Assembly: GCA_950295325.1 (NCBI GenBank)
Contig: OX485805.1
Span: 3,164,501 to 3,228,500 of the forward strand
DNA from: Polytrichum commune
Lineage: Eukaryota > Streptophyta > Polytrichopsida > Polytrichales > Polytrichaceae
Direction of reading: 5' to 3'
Length of the DNA: 64,000 bases
In this document: positions 46,860 to 57,773 of the stretch, one piece after another
Layout of the letters: every line of letters begins with the position of its first letter
Numbering within the stretch: position 1 is the stretch's first letter
Translations under genes and position numbers: made by a program
The notes under the pieces: generated by a model
The model's database searches: none
Told to the model about the DNA's origin: nothing
The model's input: only the letters and a program-made list of their open reading frames with translations

Positions 46860-47077
46860 CACTCTTTATGGTATTTAGTGTCACTTATTATTTGGAGTTA
46901 CGCATTGCTATAACATTATATTGTTAAAGTAAATTCTTACCAAGGAAAGACTTTAATGTCATATAGTAATCTAGACAACCAATTTGATCTTTGTTGGTAA
47001 GAAATGAGATTTGTAGTAAAAAGTTATAGCACGACGTAACTCCAAATAGTAAGTGACACTAAATACCATAAACGGTG
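46860..47077. mobile_element. Tc1-related MITE (copy 1)
   Basis: This 218-bp element has TA on each side (46858-46859 and 47078-47079). The inverted ends are CACTCTTTATGGTATTTAGT and CACCGTTTATGGTATTTAGT, and homology continues through 'gtcactta..atttggagttacg' for about 60 bp. The same end sequence lies beside the Tc1 transposase relic at 19.8 kb. Confidence 0.8.
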
Positions 47078-47084
47078 TACCGCT

Positions 47085-47625
47085 ACACTAGACTAGGGGT
47101 AGAACGATTCTTGTGTAGACCCAAAATGGCTAATTATAAAAGTGGTGGCCCAGAAAGGATGCGGTGATAGGTGGGATGCAATGATTGGCCGGATAGGTGT
47201 TGTTTCAAATCACTTGCGATCACTTTTGGGTGCCATTACGTTAACTGATTCGTGTGTATTTGTATGAAAAGTAGGATGTTTTGGTGTTTAGATTAAAGAA
47301 ACTCTAATGCAAAAATATGGGGTTTGATTTATAGAAGGTATGTTTAGTATGGTATGTAAATGGGTTTGGGACTCACGGGGATGGATGATAATTGGGATTT
47401 CCGTCTGTCCAAAATTACTTAAAAGGAATATAGAGTACAAAAAATTGCAGTGACTTAGACAATATAAGTAATGGAAGGGTGCAAACAAATGGGCCATTTT
47501 TGAAATTTAAGTTTTTATAGGGAGGCTTTAATTCGGCCCTTGAAGGTAAATAGCCCCAAAACAAAAAAAAACCCTAACCGCACGTGGTGCACAAAAATGC
47601 CTTAGAGTGATCTACCCATGAAACC
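47085..47625 (+). repeat. Dispersed repeat with pieces shared at 60.15-61.8 kb
   Basis: 'cttgtgtagaccc..atgg' to 'atcacttttgggtgcca' matches 60150-60350. 'aaaaggaatatagagtacaaaaaatt' to 'cgcacgtggtgcacaaaaat' matches 61575-61790. It may be a retroelement or a large DNA element; no protein is visible. Confidence 0.6.
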
Positions 47626-48589
47626 ATGCAAGACATTGGATGATGCTTTTTGAGAGGAGAACTTCATTATTATTATGATTTGGGTTTTCCTAATACTTTA
47701 GGAACTAGTTGTGTAATATGTAACTTCGTTCCACGTGATTCTCCATCATCCATGGTATCATCATGTTTTCCTCTTGAGAGGCCCTCATGTGTAAAACTCT
47801 TTTACATGCTCCATGTTACCTATGCTAATATAATGGGGCTGTGAGAATTGTCTATTAGCATAGTAGCATATGGAAATAAAATAAGAATTGGAAATTATGT
47901 TGGTCTAAGAAATCAATTTGTGGATTGAATGTTTAAATCTCATAATTTGTTCCTGATAGATAAGTTGTAAAGTTGTCTAACAATCTTTGGACTTAGGTAT
48001 TGTAGAAGGAGTTAAAAGTAACAACAAAATTTAACCATGTTTTAAGTTAATTTAGAATTAGTTTAGAATTTTATACATAATGATATTTTATATGTGTGAT
48101 TTTATTGGTGAACCTTGTGAGAGAACGACAACAACTAATCCTAGATGAAGGATGCACCTCTTGTTGTAGCACACTTTAAGTGCATGCGCACTGTGATAAA
48201 ATACACATTTAGAGGGAATATTTGACCATATTGCTTCTTAAAGTATGTATAATTAGGGTCTTCATCAAGTTCTTCTAGTCTCTTCTTTCAAATAATGTTT
48301 TTTTAAAATGTGCACATCCATGATGACTTAAATTCCGGTTATTTCTTCTTTTAGAGCATAAGGTGGTGTTCAAGGATTTTGAAAGAGTGTGTCTTACCCA
48401 AACCATAATTTTGCCATGCCCTTGATCTAAGACAACAATCTCCATGATTGGAGGGTCTAGAGGGGAGGACACTGAAATGGTTATGTCTAGTAACCTTGCT
48501 CGGCCCTCTAGATCAACTTTTTGCTTGACCCAACTCTCAACACAAGTCCCAAGCCTGACCTCCAAAAAGTATATGCCATGAAGGCATCC

Positions 48590-49798
48590 ATGTCATATTT
48601 GGGACTTGGGACCCCATGTGAAGTGGTAAGTCCCAACTTCCATTCCATGTTCTGATCAACGGCTGAGATTGCACAGATTGACCTCAAGTGACTTGGGACT
48701 TGGGACTTGGGACCCGTGTGTAATGGTAAGTCCCAACTTCCATTCCATGTTCTCAACGGCTGAGATTGCATAGATTGACCTCAAGTGACTTGGGACTTGG
48801 GACCCGTGTGTAATGGTAAGTCCCAACTTCCATTCCATGTTCTCAACGGCTGAGATTGCATAGATTGACCTCATCAAGTGGCTTGGGACTTGGGACTTGT
48901 GTGTAATGGTAAGTCCCAACTTCCATTCCATGATCTCAACGGCTGAGATTGCACATATTGACCTCAAGTGACTTGGGACTTGGGACCCGTGTGTAGTGGT
49001 AATTAAGTCCCAACTTCCATTCCATGATCTCAACGGTTGAGATTGCACGGATTGGCCTCAAGTGACTTGGGACTTGGGACCCGTGTGTAGTGGTAAGTCC
49101 CAACTCCCATTCCATGATCTCAACGGCTGAGATTGCACGGATTGACCTCAAGTGACTTGGGACTTGAGACCCGTGTGTAGTGGTAAGTCCCAACTCCCAT
49201 TCCATGATCTCAACGGCTGAGATTGCACGGATTGACCTCAAGTGACTTGGGACTTGAGACCCGTGTGTAGTGGTAAGTCCCAACTCCCATTCCATGATCT
49301 CAACGGCTGAGATTGCACGGATTGACCTCAAGTGACATGGGACTTGGGACCCGTGTGTAGTGGTAAGTCCCAACTCCCATTCCATGATCTCAACGGCTGA
49401 GATTGCATGGATTGACCTCAAGTGACATGGGACCTGGGACCCGTGTGTAGTGGTAAGTCCCAACTCCCATTCCATGATCTCAACGGCTGAGATTGACCTC
49501 AAGTGACTTGGGACTTGGGACCCGTGTGTAGTGGTAAGTCCCAACTTCCATTCCATGATCTCAACGGCTGAGATTGCATGGATTGACCTCAAGTGACTTG
49601 GGACATGGGACCCGTGTGTAGTGGTAAGTCCCAACTTCCATTCCATGATCTCAATGGCTGAGATTGCACGGATTGACCTCAAGTGACTTGGGACTTGGGA
49701 CCCGTGTGTAGTGGTAAGTCCCAACTCCCATTCCATGATCTCAACGGCTGAGATTGCACGGATTGACCTCAAGTGACTTGGGACATGGGACCCGTGAG
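48590..49798 (+). repeat. 90-bp minisatellite, about 13 units, upstream of ccsA
   Basis: The unit contains 'cccgtgtgtagtggtaagtc', then 'ccattccatgatctcaacgg', then 'attgacctcaagtgacttgg'. Unit starts at 49081, 49171, 49261, 49351 and 49441 are exactly 90 bp apart. One unit near 49490 lacks 9 bp. The leftmost units are more diverged ('taatggtaag', 'gttctcaac'). Because 90 is a multiple of 3 and the minus strand lacks stops, it creates a long spurious frame. Confidence 0.95.
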
Positions 49799-49925
49799 AA
49801 CCGGCTCTTAAGACATGGCCCAACAAAACCTGAAGCGCAAAGTGGGCTTTGGATAAGCCTAGACCCACTCCCAGCAACAGAAACAACGACTGCGTTGAGT
49901 GGCCTCCACACGCACACACGACACT

Positions 49926-49943
49926 CCTCTCTCTCTCTCTCTC
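49926..49943 (+). promoter_or_regulatory. CT tract in the ccsA promoter or leader
   Basis: A run of CT dinucleotides lies about 180 bp before the ccsA start codon. Pyrimidine patches are common near plant transcription starts. No TATA box is obvious. Confidence 0.35.
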
Positions 49944-50123
49944 CAACAATCTGCTCAAGCGCAGGGATGCTGAGCTACAGAAATCTCTGCCGCAGTTTTG
50001 GCCTCCATTTCGCCATCTAGCTTGTACCCGCAAGCATTGGAAGTGGAGCAAAGGGGAAATTGGTGCACTCTGTCTCTGTTAATTCAGAGTGAGGGAGTCA
50101 TCCTACATTGCCAACCTTGAAGC

Positions 50124-50298
50124 ATGGCCATGGTGGCCGCAGCTTGCTGTGATCAAGCAAGGCTCCTGGTTTCCCACACCAGCTGCAGCGGTAGCCGTAG
50201 CAGTGGAGGCTCGGAGATTCATTCTCGCCCTTCGCTTCTTCTACGTCGGCGGACCGGCTTCCCTCGCTTCTGGTAATTACCATTGTTTCTTTCTGGAA

Positions 50299-50345
<47 letters not shown>

Positions 50346-52585
50346 GTGTGTGTATGTATGCGTGTTGTAGCTAGAAGACGGTGATTTGCGTCCTCAGCAA
50401 GTCAGGGATGGATGAATTCTCCCTCCTCAGCTTCAAATTGCTAGGATTCGGATTCCTATGCAGGATTCCTATGCAGGATTTCTTAGTTGTTCTTCGCGAG
50501 AGCTGGCGAGCGGGCGGTGGTAAGGAGGGAGTTCCGTAATAGCTAGGACGTGAAACCCTAAGCGAGTCACAGCCAGTTGTAATTTGAGTCTTCGTGCGCT
50601 TCAAGCTGCGAGGAATTCGAGCAGCATTGAGGGAAATTCCCAAGTGAGTCGCGCTCAAAGGATAGTTGGTGTGGTCAGCTAGCAGATGATGAAATGCGGT
50701 CTCATTAAGTGACAGATTGATGAATTCTTCTTCCTGAGCTTCAAATTGCTAGGATTCGGGTTTCTCTGCAGAATTTCTTAGTTTTTCTTTGTGCGAGCTG
50801 GCGAGAGGTCGGTGATAAGAAGGAAGTTCCGTAATAGCTAGGGCATGAAACCCTAAACAAGTCCCAGACAGATGTAATTCGAGCAATTTTTCGTTGTGAT
50901 GCAAGCTGATATGAGGCATTGACAGGAATTGCTGTAAAGCTCGAACTCCAAAGCGAGTTATATACTTCCTCCTATGATTTTTGTCTCTAGAACATGTATG
51001 GTTGTACCGGCATTATGCAAAAATTTGAGCGACATCTTTTTCCAGGGAGATTGGACATTAGAGGTCAACCTCAGAAGAAAGCTGCTGCTCTGTTGAGCAA
51101 TGATTTTGTGAGGCACTCAAACTCATCCAGACTTCTTAAGAAAGGGCAACAATTTAAGTGGGTGCCCACAAATCTAAGTGGAGTTTATAAAAATAACTGG
51201 AATTCATCAATACAGAACCCAGACCCATGCTAGAATCTTCTGATGTCAGTTACATGGAAGTAGAAGCAAATGCTTTGCATCTTGGCAGAATGAACTGATA
51301 AGAATCGTCGTGATGACTTATCCATGATAAGCAAATTCATCCCAATTGCAGCACCAAATATTGCATTCTTACTCTATGGTGGAATTTCTTTGTTTCTGAT
51401 GTCTGCAGGTATGGTTCTCCACATAGCAAGCGTCTGCTGTCAAAGCACAATGTAGTTCGGGAGCCTTCAGCATTTTCCTCTAATGGTGGCTCACGGGGTG
51501 ACATCCCCGAGGAGGAGTTTTGTGATGGGGAATTCGATCCCTTGGGATTGAGGGATGAGGCAGATCGGAAGATGGAGAATAGATTTAGGACTGGACCTCT
51601 TGCAATTGCATCAATGGTTGCTCTCGGAGTGCAGGCAGCAGTATCTGGGGATGGATCAGCCATGGAGAATTTGAACTCACATTTATCTGACCCAGTGGCC
51701 ACTCTTGCAGCAAATTTCTCAGGGATTGCACCATTGGAGGGAGTATTGGCAAACTCATCTTTCGCTCTGCTCTTTGTGACCACTTTACTCTACTGGGGCA
51801 AGCCTCTCTACATGAAGAACAAGTGGTTGGGGAACTTAGGGCAGAAAGGGATGATGGTGGCTTTTGCTTGCAACACAGGATTTTTGGTCAGCAGATGGAT
51901 TGATTCAGGGCATCTACCTTTGAGCAATCTTTACGAATCTTCAATTTTTCTCTCCTGGTGTCTTTGCCTCATCCACCTTGTGGTGGAGTTTCAGTACCAG
52001 AATGAGTGGATAGGTGTAATCACCGCTCCCAGTGCAATGTTAACCCATGCATTTGCCACATTAGGCATTCCGAAGGAGATGCAGCGATCGTCAGCCCTAG
52101 TACCTGCTCTACAATCCAACTGGCTCATGATGCATGTGAGCATGATGATCGTCAGTTACGCAACTCTTATACTTGGATCTGTTCTTGCAATTACCTACTT
52201 AGCTGTAAATTTTGCACAAAATAGTAACGTGGCTTTATCAACTGGTGGAGAATCTGATTCTCGGAAACTCAGATTACCCCAACAATTAGACAACTGGAGC
52301 TACCGAATCATTGGCCTTGGGTTCCCTTGTTTGACAGTAGGCATTCTCTCCGGAGCTGTGTGGGCTAATGAGGCTTGGGGCTCTTACTGGAGTTGGGATC
52401 CCAAGGAAACATGGGCGCTTATTACTTGGCTCATCTTTGCTATCTATCTACACACTAGGATGAACAAAGGTTGGCAGGGTGAGAAACCAGCAATTGTAGC
52501 TTCCCTTGGCTTCTTCATCATCTGGATTTGCTACCTAGGAGTAAACCTGTTAGGAAAAGGCCTACATAGTTACGGATGGATTTAG
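50124..52585 (+). CDS. ccsA: Nuclear-encoded CcsA, cytochrome c biogenesis (System II) haem-handling protein
   Basis: CcsA is a thylakoid membrane protein that, with Ccs1, passes haem to apocytochromes f and c6. Two exons, 50124-50272 and 51409-52585, join in phase (TG|G) to 441 codons. Residues 1-49 are a typical chloroplast transit peptide (MAMVAAACCDQARL, then Ser/Arg-rich, ending LLLRRRTGFPRF). About 110 residues of linker follow, including a hydrophobic IASMVALGVQAAV. The CcsA body begins near residue 165 (SSFALLFVTTLLYWGKPLY). It keeps HLPLSNLYES, APSAMLTHAFATLG (His 263), MMHVSMM (His 292) and the tryptophan-rich haem motif EAWGSYWSWDPKETWA (371-386). It also keeps IYLHTRMNKGWQG (His 398) and the end GLHSYGW. 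The loop between residues about 315 and 345 is shorter than in most plastid-encoded forms. Many family residues are kept and no stop interrupts the frame. Codon use is nuclear-like. Confidence 0.92.
50302..50345 (+). repeat. CTG trinucleotide repeat in ccsA intron 1
   Basis: About 14-15 CTG units begin roughly 30 bp after the intron 1 donor. They are intronic in the model used here. Confidence 0.9.
50400..50930 (+). repeat. Tandem duplication inside ccsA intron 1
   Basis: 50400-50625 and 50703-50930 share 'gagcttcaaattgctaggat', then 'gagctggcgag', 'agttccgtaatagctaggac' and 'aaaccctaa'. The offset is about 300 bp. Both copies are intronic. Confidence 0.85.
50994..51190 (+). repeat. Intron 1 segment with two inverted copies downstream
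   Basis: This segment (starting 'atgtatggttgtaccggcat') recurs inverted at 53110-53290 and 54245-54400. It is open for 79 codons, but its reading frame does not fit the ccsA phases, so I treat it as intron. Confidence 0.75.
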
Positions 52586-52589
52586 AATT

Positions 52590-53105
52590 GTATCCTCCCT
52601 CTCTATGTGAGGGAGATTGTACACCAATTGTTGCAATGTAATATATAGTATCTTCTTCTTCATATTGTGCCACCTTTCAAGGAACAGTTCCATGTTTCCC
52701 CTCTGCTTCTGCTACTGCGAGGGTGTTGATTAAGGTGCAATTCTGTACAGATGAGGAGGTGTAATCCCATGTGCAAATGTATCAGGTCAGTCTGAAACTG
52801 TAAGACCAATTTCCCTAACCTGTGAGATGATAGAAAATTGAATAGGGCGAGAGTGAATCGCAGTCAATTTTCCTAATCTGTTCTTTCAGTGGAGGTTCAA
52901 GTTATCATTTGGCCATCAGGTAGCTGACCAAAACTCAAATTTCGAGCAACTTCGAGTCGAACAGTTTTGTTGTATATGCTTTTCACGGATGCAATGATGG
53001 AGGTTCTTGTTAGTCCATTCTGGCAGGATTTAGAAGCATTTTCTTGTCATTGGCATCAAATTCTGGCTTGGGTTTGGGTTCTGGTATTGATGACTGCCAA
53101 TTATT
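52590..53105 (+). other. ccsA 3' region, no other gene found
   Basis: The stop is at 52583-52585. AT-rich sequence with 'aatgtaatatatagt' near 52637 could carry a polyadenylation signal, but no consensus AATAAA is near. Confidence 0.4.
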
Positions 53106-53109
53106 TTTT

Positions 53110-53290
53110 TGAACTCGAGTTAGATTTGTGGGCAGCCATTTGACTTGTTGCCCTTTCTTGAGAAGTCTGAATGTCTCACAAATTCAATGCTCAAGAGCAG
53201 AAACTTTCTTCTGAGGTTGACCTCTAATGACCAATCTCCATGAAGAAACATACCGTGCAGATTTTTGCAAATGCTGGTACAACCATACAT
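53110..53290 (-). repeat. Inverted copy 1 of the ccsA intron segment
   Basis: Read on the minus strand it begins 'atgtatggttgtaccagcat' and goes on through 'ggagattgg.cattagaggtcaacctcagaag'. A further stretch to 53360 is shared with copy 2 but not with the intron. Confidence 0.75.
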
Positions 53291-54244
53291 ATTCAAGTGA
53301 CAAACCGACAATCTGGTCTCATCCTTGATTATAAAAGATTTCAACCAGATGCCATATCAGTGTTAATGAATTCCTATTAATCTTGTCCCAACGCTTTGCA
53401 CGTAAATAGGAATCGTAGATAGCGTTTCAAAAATTTGAATCCATGTACTTTACTGTCTTCATGAGTAAATATACATGCCAGATTCTTTAGAACTGGAGAT
53501 TGTTGTTTTAATGTCATAGTTTCCATAACACCATGAAACTAGGCATATCTTGAGTTTCTACAGCTTCTTCATTGTCTATACTTGGTGCCGGCTCAAAATA
53601 GTCACAGCTTATAAGGGCATTGGTTGTTTCACGACTGGCATGAAGACGATTGTCATCTTCAATATCACTTTGCAAAAATGTCATGAGATGGTCAATGTTC
53701 GACTTTTTGTTTTGTCATGGAGATGATAATTTCACTCTCTTGTTGCCCCTTGTAGTTCTCGGGTTGTGTGGTTACCTCAATTCCTCGTAGTTCTTCAACA
53801 TTTGCGGTGTCATCCAAATTTCAATCTGAGCTCGATGGCCAGTCACCAACGTTTTCTCCAATATTTGTTATGTGCATCGAATTCAGATATTGAAGATAAG
53901 CATCGAATTTAAATATCTTTGTGCTTTGTGTGATAGTGGTTGACAAAGAAGCGAGAGAGAATGTGTGAGAGAGCGAGTGAGCGAGAAAATGACCGTGTCT
54001 TTCTCCACCATACTAGACTATATGAGGAAAGTAAAAGTGTTGTCCAAGCCGCCAACAATCCGGAGACTTTCAAATGATTTGGAGCCATCCTAATGGTCGA
54101 GAGCAAGACTTGGGACCCAAGGAATCTAAATTAGACCCATACGATGTAGGGCACAGTGCAAAACACGAAGTTGGCCTCAATCCCAGTTGTTGCATATTCC
54201 ATGATGGGGCATCTGGTAGAAAACTTTCATGAGCAACCACTCAA

Positions 54245-54400
54245 ATGTTGCCTCTTCTTCAGAGTCTGAATAACTCAAAAACTCAATTTCTCAAAAGCAG
54301 CAGCTGACTTCTGAGGTTGGCCTGTAATGACCAATCTCCATGAAGAAACATGCTGCTCAAATTCTTGCAAATGTTGGTGCAAACTTACACGCTAGAGGCA
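54245..54400 (-). repeat. Inverted copy 2 of the ccsA intron segment
   Basis: On the minus strand it reads 'gtaagtttgcaccaacattt', then 'atggagattggtcattacag', then 'gccaacctcagaag'. Flanking 'gagatttcaaccagatgc' (54447 onward) also occurs beside copy 1, so copies 1 and 2 are closer to each other than to the intron. Confidence 0.7.
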
Positions 54401-54459
54401 AGAATGGACAGCATGGGCCTCATCCTTGCTTGATTGTGAGAGATTTCAACCAGATGCTC

Positions 54460-56225
54460 CTTTAGTGGTAATGAAATGCCAACCAGTTCAAGTACTAAAG
54501 GACCTCTATCTTTGCAATGAGCATAAAATCGCTTAAATTGCATAGATACATACAATCAGACTGTTACATAGGGTCTTGTCTATGGGATTGACTGGATGTC
54601 CTACAGGGTCTAGGGTTTAAGCGGATGTTCTGTTATATATGTAAAATGTGCAAGATGGACCACATTTCCTGCTCATGTTCACCATACTCCTGGAGAGAAT
54701 TGGGACATGGTGGAAGGTGATAGATTGTTAACAAGGCAAACGAAATTTGCAAAAATGCAGCGATTGTGGTGGTGGGTGTACAGTCTCCTTCGCCGCGATT
54801 CGACAGTAACACTTTATTATGGGATGAGGGTTTTAAAAAGTTTGTGTCTATCAAAATTTGTAATCAACTGACACTTGCACATAGCATTACTGCATTTAGC
54901 TCTTGTTCTGTGGGCCCTCAAAATATAATGGTGAGATGCTCAAAAACCTAGACAAGGTGACTCAGATTCATACTGAACTCTCGGCATCCCATCATTATAT
55001 TCTGAGGGTCCACACTACCGAGTAATGCTATGCAAGTTTAACATTGAGAAGCTCAATCTTTGATGCGGGTGCAAGGAAAAAAATGACGTAAACATTGATG
55101 ATTTGTGCACCAATGTGAACTCCTTACATTGGCCATGTTTTACCAAGCTTCAAGGTAGGGATAATGCCTTCCTTTTTGGAATTTGGTCAAGGAAATACTT
55201 GGTTGAATAGGTTTGGAAACAAGTGTCATATCTTGTCCTTGAGTTCAATGCCAAGCTAATGATGACTCATAGTTGATGGTTATGTTTCTCTATGGTTGAT
55301 TTAATGTGATCGGCCAACCAACAATATACTAGCTTAAAAATCCTCCTGTTAAATCAGGAAGCAATTTTTTGGAATTTTCTTTGATTAATTACAAATTTTA
55401 GGTGCACAATTCTTAAAAAATGACTAGTCTTAATCGTGTTATAACAAAAGTACAAGTACACTAAATTGTCTTATTAGCGAGGGCCACAATATTTCTTCAG
55501 AACCTACATTTATTTTCATCCCACACCATTGCATCCCATAATTTGCATGCACTTAACTTTCCACATGAATCTTCATTGAATGAAGCGATGTTTATGATTT
55601 TTTGTTGTTGATACTATGTTGAGGCGCACAGTTCTGTAAGTTCTTACTACAATTTTACTCTTCACATGTAAAGTATGAGTACTATTGGGAAGTATGTATT
55701 GCTATGACATTTTGCTCCACATGTCAATTTTATCAGGTGAAGCATATCTATATCATATCATGGTCATACTGTACTACTTAAAGTGACAATAAATATCACA
55801 AGTAATGGTGTAGCTTGATGACAACAAGCAACAAATTATGCAAATCCCTTTGCAAACTCTGCACCGATGGACAACAACTGAAACAAGCTCTCAACATTTT
55901 TGTAGATCCACTTAAAGCTTCTTGTCCCCTCAACCCCTGAGTTACAAGACAATCTTAAGTTTCTTGATAATTTTGCGATGACCATGAATCAAAATCAAGC
56001 GCCACCTCATCCAGTTGGCACATATTATTTTGTATAACATTTTCCCCTGCAAACAAGTAAAGTAATTGGCCCACAGATTTTTAATGTCCAAAATTTCAAT
56101 GATTTATAGGTCCAACTGAAGATACGCTAAGGCCACATAAATGACATGAGCAATAGGGCTTTAGGATGCAATCACCTATAATATTACGGTTATGGCACGG
56201 TATGTGGATCCAAGATGGGTCCCGA
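54460..56225. other. No gene found; MITE remnant
   Basis: 55680-55815 resembles a decayed Tc1-related MITE ('tattgggaagtatgtattgctatgaca' ... 'agtgacaataaatatcac'). No coding sequence is recognised. Confidence 0.45.
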
Positions 56226-56229
56226 CAAC

Positions 56230-56930
56230 AATGACATATAGTATGTGGGCCTTATGTGGTCACTGTTCTTAATTGGACACCTATATTTGAGTGGTATATG
56301 GCAAGGTTTGTAGTCAAGAACAGACACCAAAAAGACGGTCACATGTTATGATTGAGGCCGGTCTAACAGGGGACTATGTGCTCATAATGTACCTAGACAT
56401 TATTCTAGGTTCATTAGTGAACACAATTAGAAAGGCCTAATTGGTGTGCGATGATTTAAGGAGTAAGAGAATATTGGTCTCTTGTAACATATGCTTCTTT
56501 ACTCTATTCCTGAACCTTGATATGACAAGGTCATGTGTAACTTGTAATTCTTAACTAGGGGAAACAATTTCCAATTTGTACCAGCAAACATAAATGTATG
56601 TGGAGTTGGAAGTTCCCACAAATAAGGTCATGTACCCTGTGTGCTCAGAATATAGACACCATTCTAACTTCAATAGCAAACATGTCAACTGGAAAGGCCT
56701 ATGTGGTCATTTAAAAAGGTAAGAGAATCTAGACTTCTAAAAAAATTACATCTTCCATGAAGTAATTTTGAATCATGAATTGACAATCCTTGTGATCCGC
56801 AATTTCTAAATAAATGATTATTATCCTGATCCAATGGACAGAATTGCGACGGATTGGACCAAGTGCCAACAATAGGGTTATAAACCTTATTAATTGCAAC
56901 TGGCACATTGTAACCCCCGGATTGGAAACT
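56230..56930 (+). repeat. Dispersed repeat, longer subfamily, partly doubled
   Basis: 56230-56640 matches 28505-28860 and 2565-2940. 56640-56930 matches the later part of 2700-2940 again ('gaatatagacacc', 'atcctgatccaatggacagaatt'). Confidence 0.6.
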
Positions 56931-56934
56931 TATA

Positions 56935-57770
56935 GATATGTAAGTAGCACTAACATTTATTAGCTTTGTTTGTGGGACACAGACTATGCATCAATTTTTT
57001 TGTTTCAAGAGCAAATTTCCAAACCACATTGTGTTCACACTTGAATGTTACTTGTTCCTATTATTTTTGGTCCACGTTATTTAATGTGGATGTTAAGTAT
57101 AGTTATATATATCTAGTTAACTATAGTTGCTCCCTAAAATGTAATGAAAACAGTTATTATGGCAATTGTTAATTATTTATTTTAAAAATTTCGGGTTATA
57201 AATGAGTAGCTTCAGTACTTGACCCGCATTTGAGAAGAAGGTGCACAAAATCCAAGAAAGGTTTGGTTATAGGTATAATAAATAGCCATGGACTAGCATG
57301 AGCAAAGTGGACAGATACAATTGTAGTCCTTCATAGTAAAGGACATAGCCTTACAATTCTACCATTTTCTTGTTCTAGACGTGGTTTAAAGTTGCTCTCT
57401 TTTGAAGTTTCTTTGGGTCTTAGCCTACAAAAAAACTCTATCAAAAAAAAAAATCGTTGTTTCATACTCAAAACTAAATACATGGAGAATATGCATGGAT
57501 TAAAAACAACACTTGGAAAACTTTTAGTAATTCCAACGCAAATGATACGATTGGATTCCTCTGAATGCGGCTCTCTTTCCAATCACGTCGTGGGCTCCTC
57601 TTATTGAGATGGAAAACCATCAAGCAATTCATCAGCAGCATTGTAAGCGATTTCGAAACAATACCTACTCTAAGCCGCCACCCGGGGATCGTGACATGAA
57701 CTTGATAGGGATTCATATGACATCATACAAGTACCTCTCAAGGGGTAGCAGGAGTGCAGAGGGATGATTA
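56935..57770. other. No gene found
   Basis: AT-rich sequence; overlapping short frames at 57331-57716 have no recognisable motif. Part of it is likely the 3' region of the secreted-protein gene. Confidence 0.45.
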
Positions 57771-57773
57771 CGC

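Noticed and set aside
48936-50051. A 371-codon minus-strand frame with a repeated peptide
   Set aside because: It is the 90-bp minisatellite read in a stop-free frame and runs across the ccsA promoter. The repeat length being a multiple of 3 explains it.
50994-51233. First taken as the ccsA transit-peptide exon
   Set aside because: No donor gives the phase needed to join 51409, whereas 50124-50272 has a proper transit peptide and joins exactly in phase.
51409-52585. Recent random insertion of plastid DNA
   Set aside because: No neighbouring plastid genes flank it, the body is preceded by a spliced transit peptide, and codon use is not that of AT-rich plastid genes.
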